Numbered from the stretch's first letter, positions 1-11,170 are shown. The stretch: 32,883 nt of DNA from Nemertoderma westbladi (GCA_032718475.1 JAUCBJ010008751.1:1-32883); one strand, 5' to 3'. Made by a program: numbers and translations. The notes: generated by a model not told the origin, from the letters alone.

Positions 1-14
1 TTGGTCTTTATATA

Positions 15-57
15 CTTGTATATATATATATATATACTAGTATACTGGTATATATAA
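15..57. repeat. TA microsatellite
   Basis: An imperfect TA dinucleotide run with TACTGGTATA interruptions, in the intron after the EGF exon. Confidence 0.8.
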
Positions 58-183
58 AAGATGGTCCACAAAGCAATTATACTCTAGAAAATTTTTGTTG
101 GAGGAGCAAAGTTGAGCTGTTAATGTTAATGTAAATGTGACAACATATTTTTTATTTATAAGACTTGCCTATATTTTACTTAC

Positions 184-315
184 CTCTGCATGTATTATCA
201 TCGATACTTCGAACATAGCTTGTAGCACATTGACAAATTGGCTGCCCTCTTTCTACTTTACATTCATATTCAATGCCACTATGAGGACAGTTGCTGCAGG
301 GATCATCTGTTGGAC
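184..315 (-). CDS. Host gene internal exon: EGF-like domain
   Basis: The minus strand has an acceptor ATTATGTAG before 315 and a donor GAG|GTAAGT after 184, enclosing 132 bp (44 codons, phase 1-1). The translation DPCSNCPHSG, YECKVERGQ, ICQCATSY and DDNTC has six cysteines in the EGF order C-C-C-C-x-C-C. The first split codon, T from the PAN exon plus GT, gives a Cys. Phase 1-1 symmetry is standard for EGF modules. The gene must continue to the left of this window. Confidence 0.82.
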
Positions 316-429
316 CTACATAATTCATTTATAATTATTTATCATGTTTTGAAATATATACAAAACCATTACAGGTATGAGATGTTGAAATTCACACAAC
401 CCAATGGAACGGAACTACTAATTAAGATA

Positions 430-700
430 ATAATTAGTTAACAAATAAATGAGTTTTGGAACCTTGATAGGCGTCGATTACAAAACGGCCTCGTTTCCTC
501 AAGAATTCATCGGAATAAAGTAGGAAATATTCGTCAAAACAATCATCACCACATCATTCATCTCTAGCCAGCCAATATTCAGCCTCGCATCATTGGCCGG
601 CACCTCTGTATGCTTTCATTCCATTGGTATAGTGCAGTAATTTACCTGTAGCCCTAGTAACCAGTGCTTTCTTGCAATGGCTGTATGAGATGTACGAAAT
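430..700 (-). other. Unassigned relic with coding character
   Basis: On the minus strand one frame reads SHCKKALVTRATGK, NGMKAYRGAGQ, CEAEYWLARDE, CGDDCFDEYF and RFVIDAYQGSKTH with only two TGA codons in about 80 codons. It follows the LINE end at 720-1020, so it may be the LINE's 3' region, another transposon relic or a broken host exon. I do not recognise it. Confidence 0.25.
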
Positions 701-719
701 TAATAATTATATTTTACAC

Positions 720-1045
720 AAACCAAACAATAGGAAATTTTACAACAAGTCTAATTTTGATAATACCCTAGTAATAATTTTAGCTACCGAATCTGGATTG
801 TAACCCATAAATCAAGATATTTTTGTACTCCCCACGTCATTGGTTAATAAATCAAAATCTTGAAATAATTCTATCCTAATTGTCTCTGTTAACTGACAAT
901 CAAATAGAACATGTGATTCTGTTTGAACTGCACCACAATTACATTTACAAATTATATCTTCCCAAGGAGTCCACTTCCCATTTCTACTCGTAAACGATGT
1001 GAACTTAAACGGAATCTACTTACATTTACACACCCGTTGTCTGGT
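720..1045 (-). pseudogene. LINE carboxy-terminal relic (left piece of a split element)
   Basis: The minus strand encodes VNVSRFRLSSHRLRVEMG, then after a frame change GKWTPWEDIICKCNCG, AVQTESHVLFDC and QLTE. This is the usual end of many LINE reverse-transcriptase proteins: an SSH-LRVE motif followed by a Cys/His cluster. Its upstream continuation is at about 3300-3840, with the plus-strand LINE at 1050-3300 inserted in between. Several stops and shifts show that it is old. Confidence 0.6.
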
Positions 1046-1068
1046 ATATATATTTACTGATTAAGGAT

Positions 1069-1745
1069 ATGGAGCGCGGTTGGCGACTCGCCCTTGCATC
1101 ATCAGATGGTAGTGGCAATGGTGGAATTGGTCTATTGATGAATCCAACTGCACATGCAGCATTGGATAAAATAGACCAAATCTCTAACCGCATCATCCGT
1201 TGCCACTTCTCATGTTCTGGAAGACTGGCTAAAGAGTTTCCTAAAGTGGTTCTGATGTGTGCTACTCTCCAACTAGTGTTGCCCCTGGAGAGGAGGTGGA
1301 AAATTTCTACCACAATCTACAAGCAGCTACTGATGGAGTGGATCAGCATGCATTCTTAACATTCCTGGGAGACTTTAATGCAAGGCTGCATCAATCACCA
1401 ACATCGCCCTGGGTATATAGCGATAGTGTAAACCGAAATTCCGTCAGGATTTTATCTCTGGAAATGGATTGTTTTTGGCTGGAACCCAGTTCAAGAAGCG
1501 AACTGGAAAGCTATGGACTCAGTGGACCCAGTGGTGACAAGTCCCAGATAGACTATATTCTGTTTCGTAGGAAATACAGGAGCTCTATCCAAGACTGTAA
1601 TGCATTTACACTTCGACCCTTCTCCAGTGATCACCGCCTTATTGTGGCCAAGGTAAGACTTAGTCTGCGTGCTAGCAAAACAACGAAATCTGCCTTGCTG
1701 CGGCATGACTGGTCCTCTGTTGCAACAGCCAAGTGTGAGATCTAG
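1069..1745 (+). pseudogene. LINE endonuclease (EEP fold), frameshifted
   Basis: The first frame (1069-about 1260) gives GNGGIGLLMNPTAHAAL and ISNRIIRCHF. The frame then changes to CYSPTSVAPGEEVE, FLGDFNARL (the endonuclease GDFNA motif), SQIDYIL and FSSDHRLIVAKV (the terminal SDH motif). These are AP-endonuclease-like LINE motifs, of the type often annotated as craniofacial development protein 2-like. At least one frameshift near 1250 breaks it. Confidence 0.75.
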
Positions 1746-1808
1746 CTTCACACTACAGCTGAGCAACAGGAATGAGGTTCTTGCCTGTGAGGCGGCAGAT
1801 CTTTTTGC

Positions 1809-2115
1809 ACTCTTTTTGCACCTTATAGAGGTAATTTCGGCACTTTTGAATTTTTTGGTCAGTCCAGGGGATGCTTTTCCTGTTTCGAGGGTATACAGGA
1901 ACTGTTTCTGCAGCTGCTAACTTAACTGCTTCTGTGAAGGCAGTATAGCCCTCGCGAGGGCTCTTTCTGCGAGGGCTATACTGCCTTCACAGAAGCAGTT
2001 AAGTTAGCAGCTGCAGAAACAGTTCCTGTATACCCTCGAAACAGGAAAAGCATCCCCTGGACTGACCAAAAAATTCAAAAGTGCCGAAATTACCTCTATA
2101 AGGTGCAAAAAGAGT
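1809..2115. repeat. Perfect 147-bp inverted repeat with 13-bp spacer
   Basis: Positions 1809-1955 are the exact reverse complement of 1969-2115; I found no mismatch. The right arm is the native LINE coding sequence (it reads YTAFTEAVKLAAAETVPVY into the RT); the left arm is an inverted copy placed between endonuclease and RT. It is a large potential hairpin or cruciform. Confidence 0.93.
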
Positions 2116-3105
2116 CCATACTCAAACAGACTACAGCGGACAATAATGCAGTTAAGGCTGCATCTAGATCCCTGAACAGGCAGTACTCTGTTAATCTACA
2201 GGAGCTTATAAACCAACAGGTTGATGCCATCAATGAAGCTGATGACAGCAGGCAATCATCGCAGGCATGGAAATCGATCAACTTGCTTACTGGGCGGAAA
2301 AGCCAACCAATCACCAAGGTTAATGCAGAATCACAGGCCGATTGCATCAGTGGTTGGAAGGCCCACTTTGAAAAGCTCATCAATATTGACAAGTTATTGC
2401 CTGATAACTTTATAGAAGTAAAAGTGTCTGAGTCTGTACTCCCAGATATTCCCATTGGCGATATCTCCTTTGCAGAAGTGAAGGCTACTGCAAAGAGCAT
2501 TAAGACCAATCGTGCCAGTGGAGTAGATGGTGTTCCCCCTGAGGTCTTTAAAATACCTGAGTGTTTAAAGCTCATCTATCCCATCATAGTAGACAGTACA
2601 GAACAACAAGAGTCCCACAAGAAATGAAAACAAATAAGTTGGTGCCAGTTCCCAAGGAGGGCAACCTAACACTCTATGGTTCTTTTCGGGGAATCTCATT
2701 AATCTCGATTCTGCAAAGCTATACAATAAAATTATATTAAATCGCATCAGGGATCCCATTGAGAGACTGCTCCGTGGAAATCAGAATGGGTTCCGCAAAG
2801 GTCGTGGGACTATGGATTCCATTTTGGCACTTAGAAGGATAATTGAAGAGTTATCAAAAAATACTGACAGGCATCTGGCTGTTATTTTTGTTGACTTCTT
2901 CAAGGCCTTTGATTCAGTCTCTCGCTCACGTATGTTCAGTATACTTTCATTATATGGGATTCCTGATGAAATTACTGCAGCAATCAGGTCAGTATACGAT
3001 GGTTCGACAACATTTGTGTCTACTGTTGATGGTGACACAGAACCATTTGAAGTATTATGCGGAGTCCCCCAAGGAGACACACTTGCATCCTCATGGAGTG
3101 AATAA
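1969..3105 (+). pseudogene. LINE reverse transcriptase, partial
   Basis: Frame 3 gives the linker and KTNRASGVDGVPPEVFK. Then in shifted frames come KLVPVPKEGN, FRGISLISI and NRIRDPIERLL, NQNGFRKGRGTMDSILALRRI, FVDFFKAFDSVSRS (motif A) and GVPQGDTLA (motif B). The catalytic FADD block and the thumb are missing because the sequence jumps to a C-terminal tail. Frameshifts lie near 2610 and 2720. It is non-functional. Confidence 0.8.
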
Positions 3106-3247
3106 GCATGGTGGACAGCCCATGACTTTCTTGAGACGCATCTTAAAGGACACTGGCCTTGAAGATGCGGATGATCTAGCAAATGTCATGGGTGATAGGG
3201 AGTTGTGGCGGTGCAATTTTGTTGACAAGCCGGCACAGCATTCTTAA
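3093..3247 (+). pseudogene. LINE C-terminal stub after an internal deletion
   Basis: GGQPMTFLRRILKDTGL and DLANVMGDRELWR resemble the conserved end of LINE proteins (R-G-P-x-TY...LK.DTG and the DR..WR block). It follows the RT motif B fragment directly, showing that the middle of the RT was lost. A (TAG)n tail comes 31 bp later. Confidence 0.6.
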
Positions 3248-3299
3248 AAATGCAGCTGCATTGCAGCATGCCGATCCTAGTAGTAGTAGTAGTATATTC

Positions 3300-3840
3300 G
3301 ACTTTGTATAGATAGAATGCACCTCTATATTCGGATTTAATTGTATGTATGTAGTAAATTTACTTTGAGTTAATGACTTATGTTGTATATCGACAGATAA
3401 TTCGACTTTATTCTGATTAATTATGTCGTAATTTACCGATAATAATTTCATAAGATACCTATATGTGTTTTCCTCCTTCTTACACATTGGAAAGATTTGA
3501 ACAGGGGGTCGTTCTCATACCAAATTTTCATCTGCTTAGTTAAGGATTTTTTTAATGCTCGAATCAATAATGGACTGAACTTCAGCTATTTATCTTTCCT
3601 AGAACTAACGAAATTATCGGCTGAATACAATATAGCGGTTAATAAAACACTATCGAAAACTTTCTTCTTTAACACAAAAGGCATATTTTGGTTTACAGCA
3701 CAAAAAGCCGCAACGCTGTTAATAAAAATAAATGTTGTCTTAACTTCATTAATAAACATGTTATGCGAAACACAAAACTGGTTAAGAACATATTATTTCA
3801 AAAAGCACTGCGACCTAGATTCAGCTAGTTATTAACAATC
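3300..3840 (-). pseudogene. Minus-strand LINE RT C-terminal relic (right piece of the split element)
   Basis: The minus strand reads NMPFVLKKKVFDSVLLTAILYSADNF, in several frames, then NTYRYLMKLL and YIQLNPNIEVHSIYTK. These are the KxKVF...LLxxxLYG thumb block and the NPxxxVHxxY block of LINE proteins. The order continues into the SSHRLRVE piece at 720-1045. Stops and shifts are frequent. Nothing upstream of about 3840 is recognised, so the copy is truncated. Confidence 0.55.
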
Positions 3841-6800
3841 GCAATGTTAAAATTTGTTCGAACACGATCTCCCGACCACGACCTCCTGCTTGTACTGTAC
3901 TCAATTTGGTTTTCTCCAACGGATATATATACAGTACTTGTACTAGCTTCTGGGTATAACTTTTGGTATATTTGGTATACTTTTGCCGTATCAAACCGCA
4001 CACGTTCGTGGGGCCTTCGCGCAGCACGAGGCCCAGTTATGAGATACAAATTAAAATTGTGCGACTGTATCACAAAATCAGGTTATGAGAGATTAACCCA
4101 CACCACCAATTAATCAAAGAAAGGGGGACAGTACGTGTTCACCCCTTTTAATCTGCACCCCCCCCCTCCCCCCACCCACCAATACATAACCGCGACATCT
4201 ACCACCCACGGAAGGGTAGCACGAACTTATTTCCAAACGCACGTTCAATATGCAAAGCCAGGTGGTTTATAGGAATATAATCAATGCAGTACTCGTCTTC
4301 ATTATAAGCCTCTTTGCGTTCGACCTGTTTTGTATTAAAATATATTTATTAAACGCAGGCCGACGCTCTTTATAATAATGATACCTAGGGATGCCAGCTT
4401 CCAGACTTTCAATCTTTACTGCCGCGCAAACCCCGCAGAGGAAGTTTTGGTTTGAGAGATCAAGCCCATCGGCAATTGGTGTTTCAATTTCGGTCCAGGA
4501 ACTCTAACAATGGGAGCATTCAATCTTAGCTGTGGTCCATTCCCGTGGTTTCGGTTTCCTTTTCTTCGTCCCAATGACAGATTCTTCTGAAGACGTTCGA
4601 TTCGCTTTCAGTTTATTGTTGGCGTTTGTGTTTTGAAGTTGTATTCGAGTGGACAGTCGCGCCGGTTTCGAGGTAACCATACCGACCTGTGATAAGCGTT
4701 GGTTTTGTTGAGTGCCGGTATTCATCTTCTCTCACCTCTTCAATGTCAGATGTTGCAAATACTGATAACACGAATAACGGTATATATTTCAATACTTGTC
4801 AATAGTGATATATATAATTTAGATAACTATTTTATATCTGTACTGTTGAGCAAACTCTACATAAATTCCAACCTGTGTATCGCCGGTAGTGCTGTTGCTG
4901 TGCAAGTGCTGAAGTGCTAGTTGCCACCGGTCAGCCGGTACCGGTAGTAGGGTGGTACCTACAATGGCAGTACAGCAATACGGTGTACCGTGCCAATGAC
5001 TGAATGATTAGCGGTAACTATCTAAACTATTATATTATTATTACCGGTGCCGGTACTGGGCTAATTAGGCCTAAACTATAATCACCGCAAGGGTTGCCGG
5101 GGCCATGTTTAATTAGATTACATGATATGGCATGTCTGCAGTGTATGGTACCGGCTGACAAGTATTGCAGTATTGGCTGATTGCAGGATTCTCGATTCAG
5201 GGATTGAGTACAGCCTGACAGTACCGGTACACATGGTACATGCAGATTGGCAGACAGCCCCAATGTATTGCAAAATTTGTCAGAAACCCAGCTGATTTAT
5301 CCTACAGTAATAATAATTTAACGCATTTTAAATTTGGATAAATAAATTTATTATAACTGCAATAACAGTTACACTGATGCTGCACGAAGGCCCCACGCAA
5401 ATTCTACTTGGAAAATTTTCAAATTTTTGCCAAACAACATGTGTACCAAGTTTGGATAGATTTCATCAAGGATTGGCCGAGTTATTAACGTTTAAAATAA
5501 AATACTGAAAAAAAACGTGACAGAACGACAGAACGACAGGTTGATTAATGGTACCCCTACGCTAAGGCTCACTCACTTCGTGGCTCGCCCCACATACTCT
5601 TATGTGCGTATGTAATGGATTCCTATGGAGAATTGTCCGTATGTGATTTTAGAGATTAGTCATTTTGGACCAGTAAAAAGTGCACAGCACACATGCAGAC
5701 AGCTGCAGACAGGTAGGAAAACTTAAAGCGAAGTGATTTAAAGAGTGCAGCAGCTGGCGGCCACTACCTTTTAGCAAATAAACAATGCAGACAGGCAGGG
5801 CAGGTCCAGGATGAGTGATAGCCAGTCAGCTCCGGAATGTGCCAGCAATGCAGTACCTATTTTCTTGCCGCCGACTAGTAAACTAACCCAGCAGCCAACC
5901 GTGATCTATTTTTACTGTGTTCTATTTTTTGAGTTTGTTGGTTGCTACAGTATATGGCCCTAGCAGTATAACAGCGGCATCAATCACCAGATGAGAATGA
6001 TAAGGCATAAGGGAATAGACATTCACAGATATTTAAAACCATCCTATACTGTCCTTCTTTGTGAATTTATTAACATATAATATACCTTACTTTCGCAGTA
6101 ATTAGTCTAAGGCCAACCGGGCAGCCAGGAGTCAGTTAGTCCAAGAAAACGAGCGCTGTGGGAAAACCCCCCTTACTATTTATGATATTTATATTTATAG
6201 TACAATTAGTGAAAAAACACCATTGAAAAACTATGTAATTCGACAGAAGCATTTCTGTTCTTCTGAAAAAAAATAATATATTTTACATTGGTGCAATGGG
6301 ATATATAAAAATTTGTTTAAAAAGGGCCATAGGAGTTGAGAATTAGTCTGTGCATACTTTCCATTTTAGTAACATTGGGCATTGGGGTTAAAAGTATCAT
6401 ACAGACGAGTATGAAAGGGATGCCCCTTCTAATTCAGGCAAGTTCACTCAAAAATACCCATTGCGACTGCCTGGAATGTTTCCACAAATATTTTACCAAA
6501 GAATTAGAATGTTCCTAGAAAATATATTGAAATATATAATTATTAAGCAGAATTAATAACATGATAATGTTGAATTATTATTTGAGTCAGCTTCCTCGGA
6601 CTAAGAAGCACTCATTATTACTTCGAGATCATCATTGGTTACTACTACTTCTTTGTCTAACTCTGTTCTCACCCTCATACCAATAAACCCTCCCTATACC
6701 GGTAATGACTATCCCAGATTCATGCAGTACCGAAGCAATCCTGTTCTTGGCTTCCAGCGATAGCTAACAACATAGGGTGACAATTTCGTCGTCCTTACCG

Positions 6801-7556
6801 CTGAGTAAGAGTATCGGTACTGTGGTAGGTGTAGCTGTAGTAGCTGACGAGGCAACATAGAGTACTGACACTTAAACAGTATCGCTTTCATTGACTGGCA
6901 AATATACATTCTAACTCAAATAAATCAGGACATGAACTTCAACTACTTGATCTTGAAATTGGATATTCATTGTAAGGCCTTCTGCAGTATGGGTATTCTT
7001 TTTAATTGTTTATTCAATGTCTATAATTGTGTTTAAATTTCTAAAGGTATTTTTAGTATTTTGTGAATAAATGAGGATTGTAAAGTAAAAAAAAAGTATG
7101 GTTATTACAATACTATCAGCATATGTAAAAAAAAAAGCAATTAAGATAATCAGGTATGGGATACTGAAAGCAATAAAGGAATGATTTAAGGTATTCATAC
7201 AATACAGCTAGATTTCCATAATATGTACTGTAGTAGGCCCTACATTGTTTAGTATTTCATAAATCAAGTGAACCAATCATTGTTGTTTTAGCCATAGCAA
7301 AAGTTAACACATTTTGAACATTGAGTGAATGGGCGAATATGTTGTTTTGTCTATCAAAAGTGGATAACAACAATAAATATCAAATAATATTATTAATAAT
7401 CATTATCAGATAGTTTTTTAGTTTCCTTATTTCAGCTGGGCCTAGTTCAGATATCACACCCTTCAAAAGTTGTTTATAATATATAAAACAAATGGAGTGA
7501 AGCCTGCACTGAGTGAAAAAAAATGTGGAGCCAGGAATAACTATTTAAGAACTTAC
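3841..7556. other. Intronic stretch with no supported gene
   Basis: No convincing gene is seen on either strand. A minus-strand frame at 4504-4725 is Lys/Arg/Thr-rich but has no recognised motif or splice support. The stretch holds C-rich runs near 4158-4185, a CCGGTA-rich part at 4920-5240, and a dispersed repeat at 5380-5605 whose end (GTGGGGCGAGCCAC on the minus strand) recurs near 31371. The motif TCGTGGGGCCTTCG at 4010 recurs inverted at 5384. Confidence 0.5.
5380..5605. repeat. Dispersed repeat ending in a GGCTCGCCCCACATA motif
   Basis: The stretch has GAACGACAGAACGACAG and ends CGTGGCTCGCCCCACATA. The reverse complement of that end, TATGTGGGGCGAGCCAC, recurs at 31370-31386 with AAAGTCAGC after it. 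This indicates a transposon family of unknown class. Confidence 0.45.
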
Positions 7557-7829
7557 ACATGAAATGATCTGCATCCACTTTGTCGAAGAAAGCAACATTA
7601 TCTTCGTATGTATTTATGACATCAACTAGTTTGGTGGTTGGATTTTCTGTTGTTTCAAAACCACAAAATCTAGGAGTTTCCCATGCCCACACAAATGCGT
7701 TACATTTGTCCTTTACGCTGCACCCTGAGGCGCATTCAGCAAATGTGTTGATGTTTGTTTGATGCCGTAAATCAACATCTCCCAGGAATTGAGTGTGGCA
7801 TGGTTGGCTGAATATTCCAGCCCATGGTA
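7557..7829 (-). CDS. Host gene internal exon: PAN/apple-like domain
   Basis: The minus strand has an acceptor TTTCCTTAG before 7829 and a near-perfect donor TGT|GTAAGT after 7557, giving a 273-bp exon, exactly 91 codons, phase 1 at both ends. The translation has QPCHTQFLGDVDL, TFAECASGC, KDKCNAFVW and RFCGF, and the junction codon makes a sixth Cys. The Cys pattern and the FLGD/ECASGC blocks fit PAN/apple domains of invertebrate extracellular proteins. It joins exon 1 and the EGF exon in frame. The reading frame has no stop, unlike the transposon relics around it. Confidence 0.8.
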
Positions 7830-8330
7830 CTAAGGAAATAAAATATTATGTCAACTAAATTGCCATGGTGTTGGTGTTATAAGGTTCTTAACAAGTTATT
7901 ATGCAATGGTTTACAAGGTTATCTATTATATATCCCCCCTCTATCCACTTAGATATATGGGAAAGAAGAATAAGATATTAATGAATGGCGCTCTTTCCTT
8001 TGATCTTAATTTATATAAGTTAAGTTACGTCTAGGGCTGACTGCCCCCAGCCGCAAGCGACTTATTAGACGTCAACAATACTCAATTACATAACAAACTG
8101 ACAATAATACTGACCGGAACCAATACAAGAATACACAAGAATACACCAATATAAATGAATACAACAAAAATATAACTGAATGACAGCAATATGTACTGTA
8201 CATGTGTACAATACCTATTTACTGTATACCACCTACTACACCCTTTATTTATTTGTGACCATAAGAAATCCACTCCTACTCTCTCACATTTTAAAAATCG
8301 ATTTGGATAATTTTATTTGTTTGAAGTTCA
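7830..8330. other. Intronic stretch, nothing recognised
   Basis: AT-rich sequence between the PAN exon acceptor and a LINE relic. The open frames on both strands are short and low-complexity, and no repeat or motif is recognised. Confidence 0.4.
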
Positions 8331-8650
8331 ATAGATTTTTTAGTGAATCTGTGCTACCCTGGAAGTCGATTATATATAACCATCCCTTACTAATCTCCCA
8401 CAATCAAATAAAAAGTGTTCCTCAGTTTCAATCTCCCCAGTGTTGCAGAGTGGACAAATACGGTTTTCCAAAGCAATATTGTAAAATAGTGCTAGAGGTA
8501 CAGTAGGATACCACATCTAAATTGCGCCATTCTAGATCGGTGACCCCTTGATAGACTATGTTTCACGTATGGTTCGACTTCTAATTCTTCCTTAAACTTA
8601 CGATATGTCCTTAACTTCGGCTTAGATAGGACTTCACTTTTAATGGTGCA
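8331..8650 (-). pseudogene. LINE C-terminal relic, minus strand
   Basis: The minus strand reads KPKLRTYRKFKEELEVEPYV, SRGHRSRMAQFRCGIL and, after a frame change, ENRICPLCNTGEIETEEHFLFDC. This KPKLRTY...QxRxGIL...CxxCN..E.E.HFLF.C array is characteristic of a widespread invertebrate LINE type. It may be the end of the same element whose first part lies at 9927-11170. Confidence 0.7.
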
Positions 8651-8696
8651 ATATTATGGGTTTATTCAGAAGTGGAAAAATGGGAAAGCGCGTCAT

Positions 8697-8780
8697 CGGG
8701 GGTTGAACCAGCGCTATACGTACGTTTCAGCATATCAGGCCTCATCAGTAGCGCTAACCAGTTCAGCCACTTGCCCCTGA
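8697..8780 (-). repeat. tRNA-derived SINE-like sequence, minus strand
   Basis: On the minus strand GTGGCTGAACTGGTTAGCGC resembles a pol III A box and GGTTCAACCCC at 8698-8708 a B box, 50-60 bp apart. The acceptor ends do not form a good tRNA stem, so a SINE head is more likely than a working tRNA gene. Confidence 0.5.
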
Positions 8781-9104
8781 CACTCACACTCCCACCTAAT
8801 CCACTTCTATTGAACGGGCAGTCTTAAGTTGCATATATTCTATCTCTAACAGCGGACTAACGGCCTCAAGTATGCTAGAGTGAAACAGGAGGGAATTACA
8901 ATACATATTCAGCTCGAGTATTGCTGCCAGGTGATATTAATTAAAATAAATTGGAAATGAGCTGTTGCAACTGTAATTAAAGGTAATCACTTTTAATAGC
9001 ACAACTATGGGCAAAACGATCCACTCCAAGCTACCATATTATAGCAGACAACTGAGCGGACCTTATAACTGTCGAATCCCGATATCCCCAAATTGCCGAA
9101 ACAT

Positions 9105-9660
9105 AATCGAGTATCAAAATTTTTGAAATATTCAATGAATTATATATATTACCGCGATTTATAGGTTTTCTGTGATTGTAAATTCAATGGTAATGAAATT
9201 GAGATAATCCAAGTAACGGGACAACCACTTTTCATGTGGGCACCAAAAGTTGGTGCAGCACGAAATTTTCAAAATTACTAGTATATATACTGTATAATAT
9301 AATATGTTATCTCCTCCCTATCTTTGAAAATATTTATATAAAAGGCATTTTAGTTTCTCGGATGAACTCCATTTTATTACCATTATATTCACAATCACAA
9401 AAAAGGAATATAGATCATACTGTAGAATGAAAAAAAATGCATTTTGAAAATTTCGAGCAGCGGATGCACCCACTTTTGGTGCACGCACGAAAAATGGTAA
9501 TTGCATTACTCCTATGAACTTCATTTCAAATCCATTGAATTCGCGATCACAGAAAACCTATAAATTGCGGGAATATAGGTCAAATAATGATAATTTCGAA
9601 ACAATAAATTTTGAAATTTCGTGTAGCACCCAATTTTGGTGCCCACACGAAAATCTAAAC
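9105..9660. repeat. Inverted and tandem repeat cluster
   Basis: Two tandem copies (9351-9497 and 9503-9655) share CTATGAACTTCATTT-like, GATCACAGAAAA, TTTTGAAATTTCG and CCACTTTTGGTGC blocks. A third copy at 9105-9265 is inverted (ATAGGTTTTCTGTGATTGTAA and GTGGGCACCAAAAGTTGGTGC). The layout suggests a non-autonomous DNA transposon or satellite. No ORF is linked to it. Confidence 0.65.
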
Positions 9661-9926
9661 ACTACAAACTAAACATTAGATATATTCTACTCAACTCCAG
9701 ATCCAAAAAGCGATACAGAATAGGATTTGTTTGGTTTTGGGCAACTTTATAATTTACTCTAAAATTTTTTATTTTTTTATTTTCAAAAATCCTGACATCT
9801 GTGCGAGAAAGGTCCTGTATGAAAGTTAGAACCGCGGTTTTTTAAATTTGAAAGAGGAATAAATTTGAGGAAAAGTCAAGAAGTTTCAAGGTCATACCTC
9901 CAACCCATTAGAAACGCCAGTGGCTT

Positions 9927-10572
9927 TTATAATGGTCTGGGCGGATCCCCCCCCCCCCCCCCCAGGTAGATTGGGTGAATGCATGTAAAATCATTGCATG
10001 ATGACTCTATATCCCTACCATGAACTATACAAATTTTACTTTCTAGACAAAAATTAATAAGCTGGGTACCATGACTATTGACAGGTGAGTCAACATTAAC
10101 ACGTGACGGAATGATACAATCACAACCACTTATAGTATCCCTGTACGCGCATGAAAGCCACACAGGGCGACAATTTTGTCAACTAGCTCACAGTTAACAA
10201 TTATCTGAGAAAGCCTAGTAGTGTAAAAGTCATTAGTATCACGACCATATGCAGAGTTAGCAGGTGGTAAATAACAGCCAAACAAAAGTAATGGATAATC
10301 GGTAGTATTTGAATGAACTAAACTGAACTGAACTTTTGACTCAACAAAAGGTCTACGAATTCGTCTAAAATTTTTACATTGTAACTACTGAATACCAAAT
10401 CTTTAATTAGTACCCCGACCCTCCCAAAGCATTTTTTAGCTTTCCGATTTGATATAGAATGTGCATTACCTAACCAACTGCAGTATTTAAAGAATAGGTC
10501 GCGGTGACTTTCAGTAATGACAATTACGTCCACAGGTAGTCGACGAATTGTCACTCTTTGTTTTGAACCCAT
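9927..10572 (-). pseudogene. LINE endonuclease relic, minus strand
   Basis: The minus strand reads LPVDVIVITESHRD, GRVGVLIKD, then SRVNVDSPVNSHGTQLI, FCLESKICIVHGRD and NDFTCIHP. This fits the endonuclease of a LINE type that has a D-R-x-N-x-D...HG..L..F...K.C..NGR..DNFT block. Two open pieces (10318-10572 and 9927-10163) are separated by stops. The GDFN-like core is degraded. Confidence 0.6.
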
Positions 10573-10643
10573 CTCAAAGGAGACACATATAACCCATTGG
10601 GATTACTCAGATCATGGAGACCACCATTCTTTATAAGCTTCAT

Positions 10644-11170
10644 TCATGCGGCGCTCGAGCTACTTCTCCTCCGAAAGATAAACTTCTTAAACTTGTTCCC
10701 ACTTCCTCTTAGCTTCGATTTATTCTTTAAGACTTTGTTACGATCTTCTGCAGTGCTAAACTCCATCTTTGTGGGAGGAGTTGTACCAGATTCAAGTCTA
10801 TCCACCTTTATCAGAGATATAGATTCGCAATTGATGACCTTCAGGATTTCACATGTGACAACATTGGGTTTCTCACTGTTGCGAAATTGTAGGTTCGCCA
10901 CAATTACAGTATTTTTTTAATTACGCCACCTAAACATCTGAACTTGTCTTCGAATTCTATCTAATCTCCATCCATCCAAGTTCGAACTTTCGACTAGGAC
11001 TTCCACCTTGACGAGACTCACTATTCTGTCAGTGTTTTTAGCAATGATTTGACTAACCTCAGCTGCTGCCACCTGCACTCAGTCATCCTTAGAAATAATA
11101 TTGATGATGGCATCTTTATTAATCGAATGAAGTCTGGATTTCGATACAGCGCGCAGCTCTGCTACCATTG
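10644..11170 (-). pseudogene. LINE ORF1-like relic, minus strand
   Basis: The minus strand reads KDAIINIISKDD, AAAEVSQIIAKNTDRI, then MANLQFRNSEKPNV and AEDRNKVLKNKSKLRGS. The last block (DR..VL.N..KL) is typical of the RNA-binding ORF1 or gag-like protein that precedes the endonuclease in invertebrate LINEs. It is followed 70 bp later by the endonuclease relic on the same strand. Two in-frame stops are visible. Confidence 0.5.

Larger units (their letters stand above)
1050..3300 (+). mobile_element. Plus-strand LINE, internally deleted, with a fold-back and a TAG tail
   Basis: This non-LTR element contains an endonuclease region (1069-1745), a linker disturbed by a 147-bp inverted duplication, a partial reverse transcriptase (1969-3105), a C-terminal stub and a (TAG)n tail at 3278-3292. 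Microsatellite tails are typical of RTE-like LINEs; the clade is not fixed here. It interrupts an older minus-strand LINE. A shared GTATAT at 1043 and 3291 may be the target duplication. Confidence 0.7.

Noticed and set aside
4504-4725. A 73-codon minus-strand frame with an ATG and basic content.
   Set aside because: There is no recognised motif, no clear splice donor and no link in phase to the host exons; it could be chance.
6336-6518. A 60-codon plus-strand frame with a hydrophobic start resembling a signal peptide.
   Set aside because: It lacks an ATG at the start, is short, and has no splice or domain support.
9949-9963. A long C run.
   Set aside because: A simple homopolymer, prone to sequencing error, with no associated structure.
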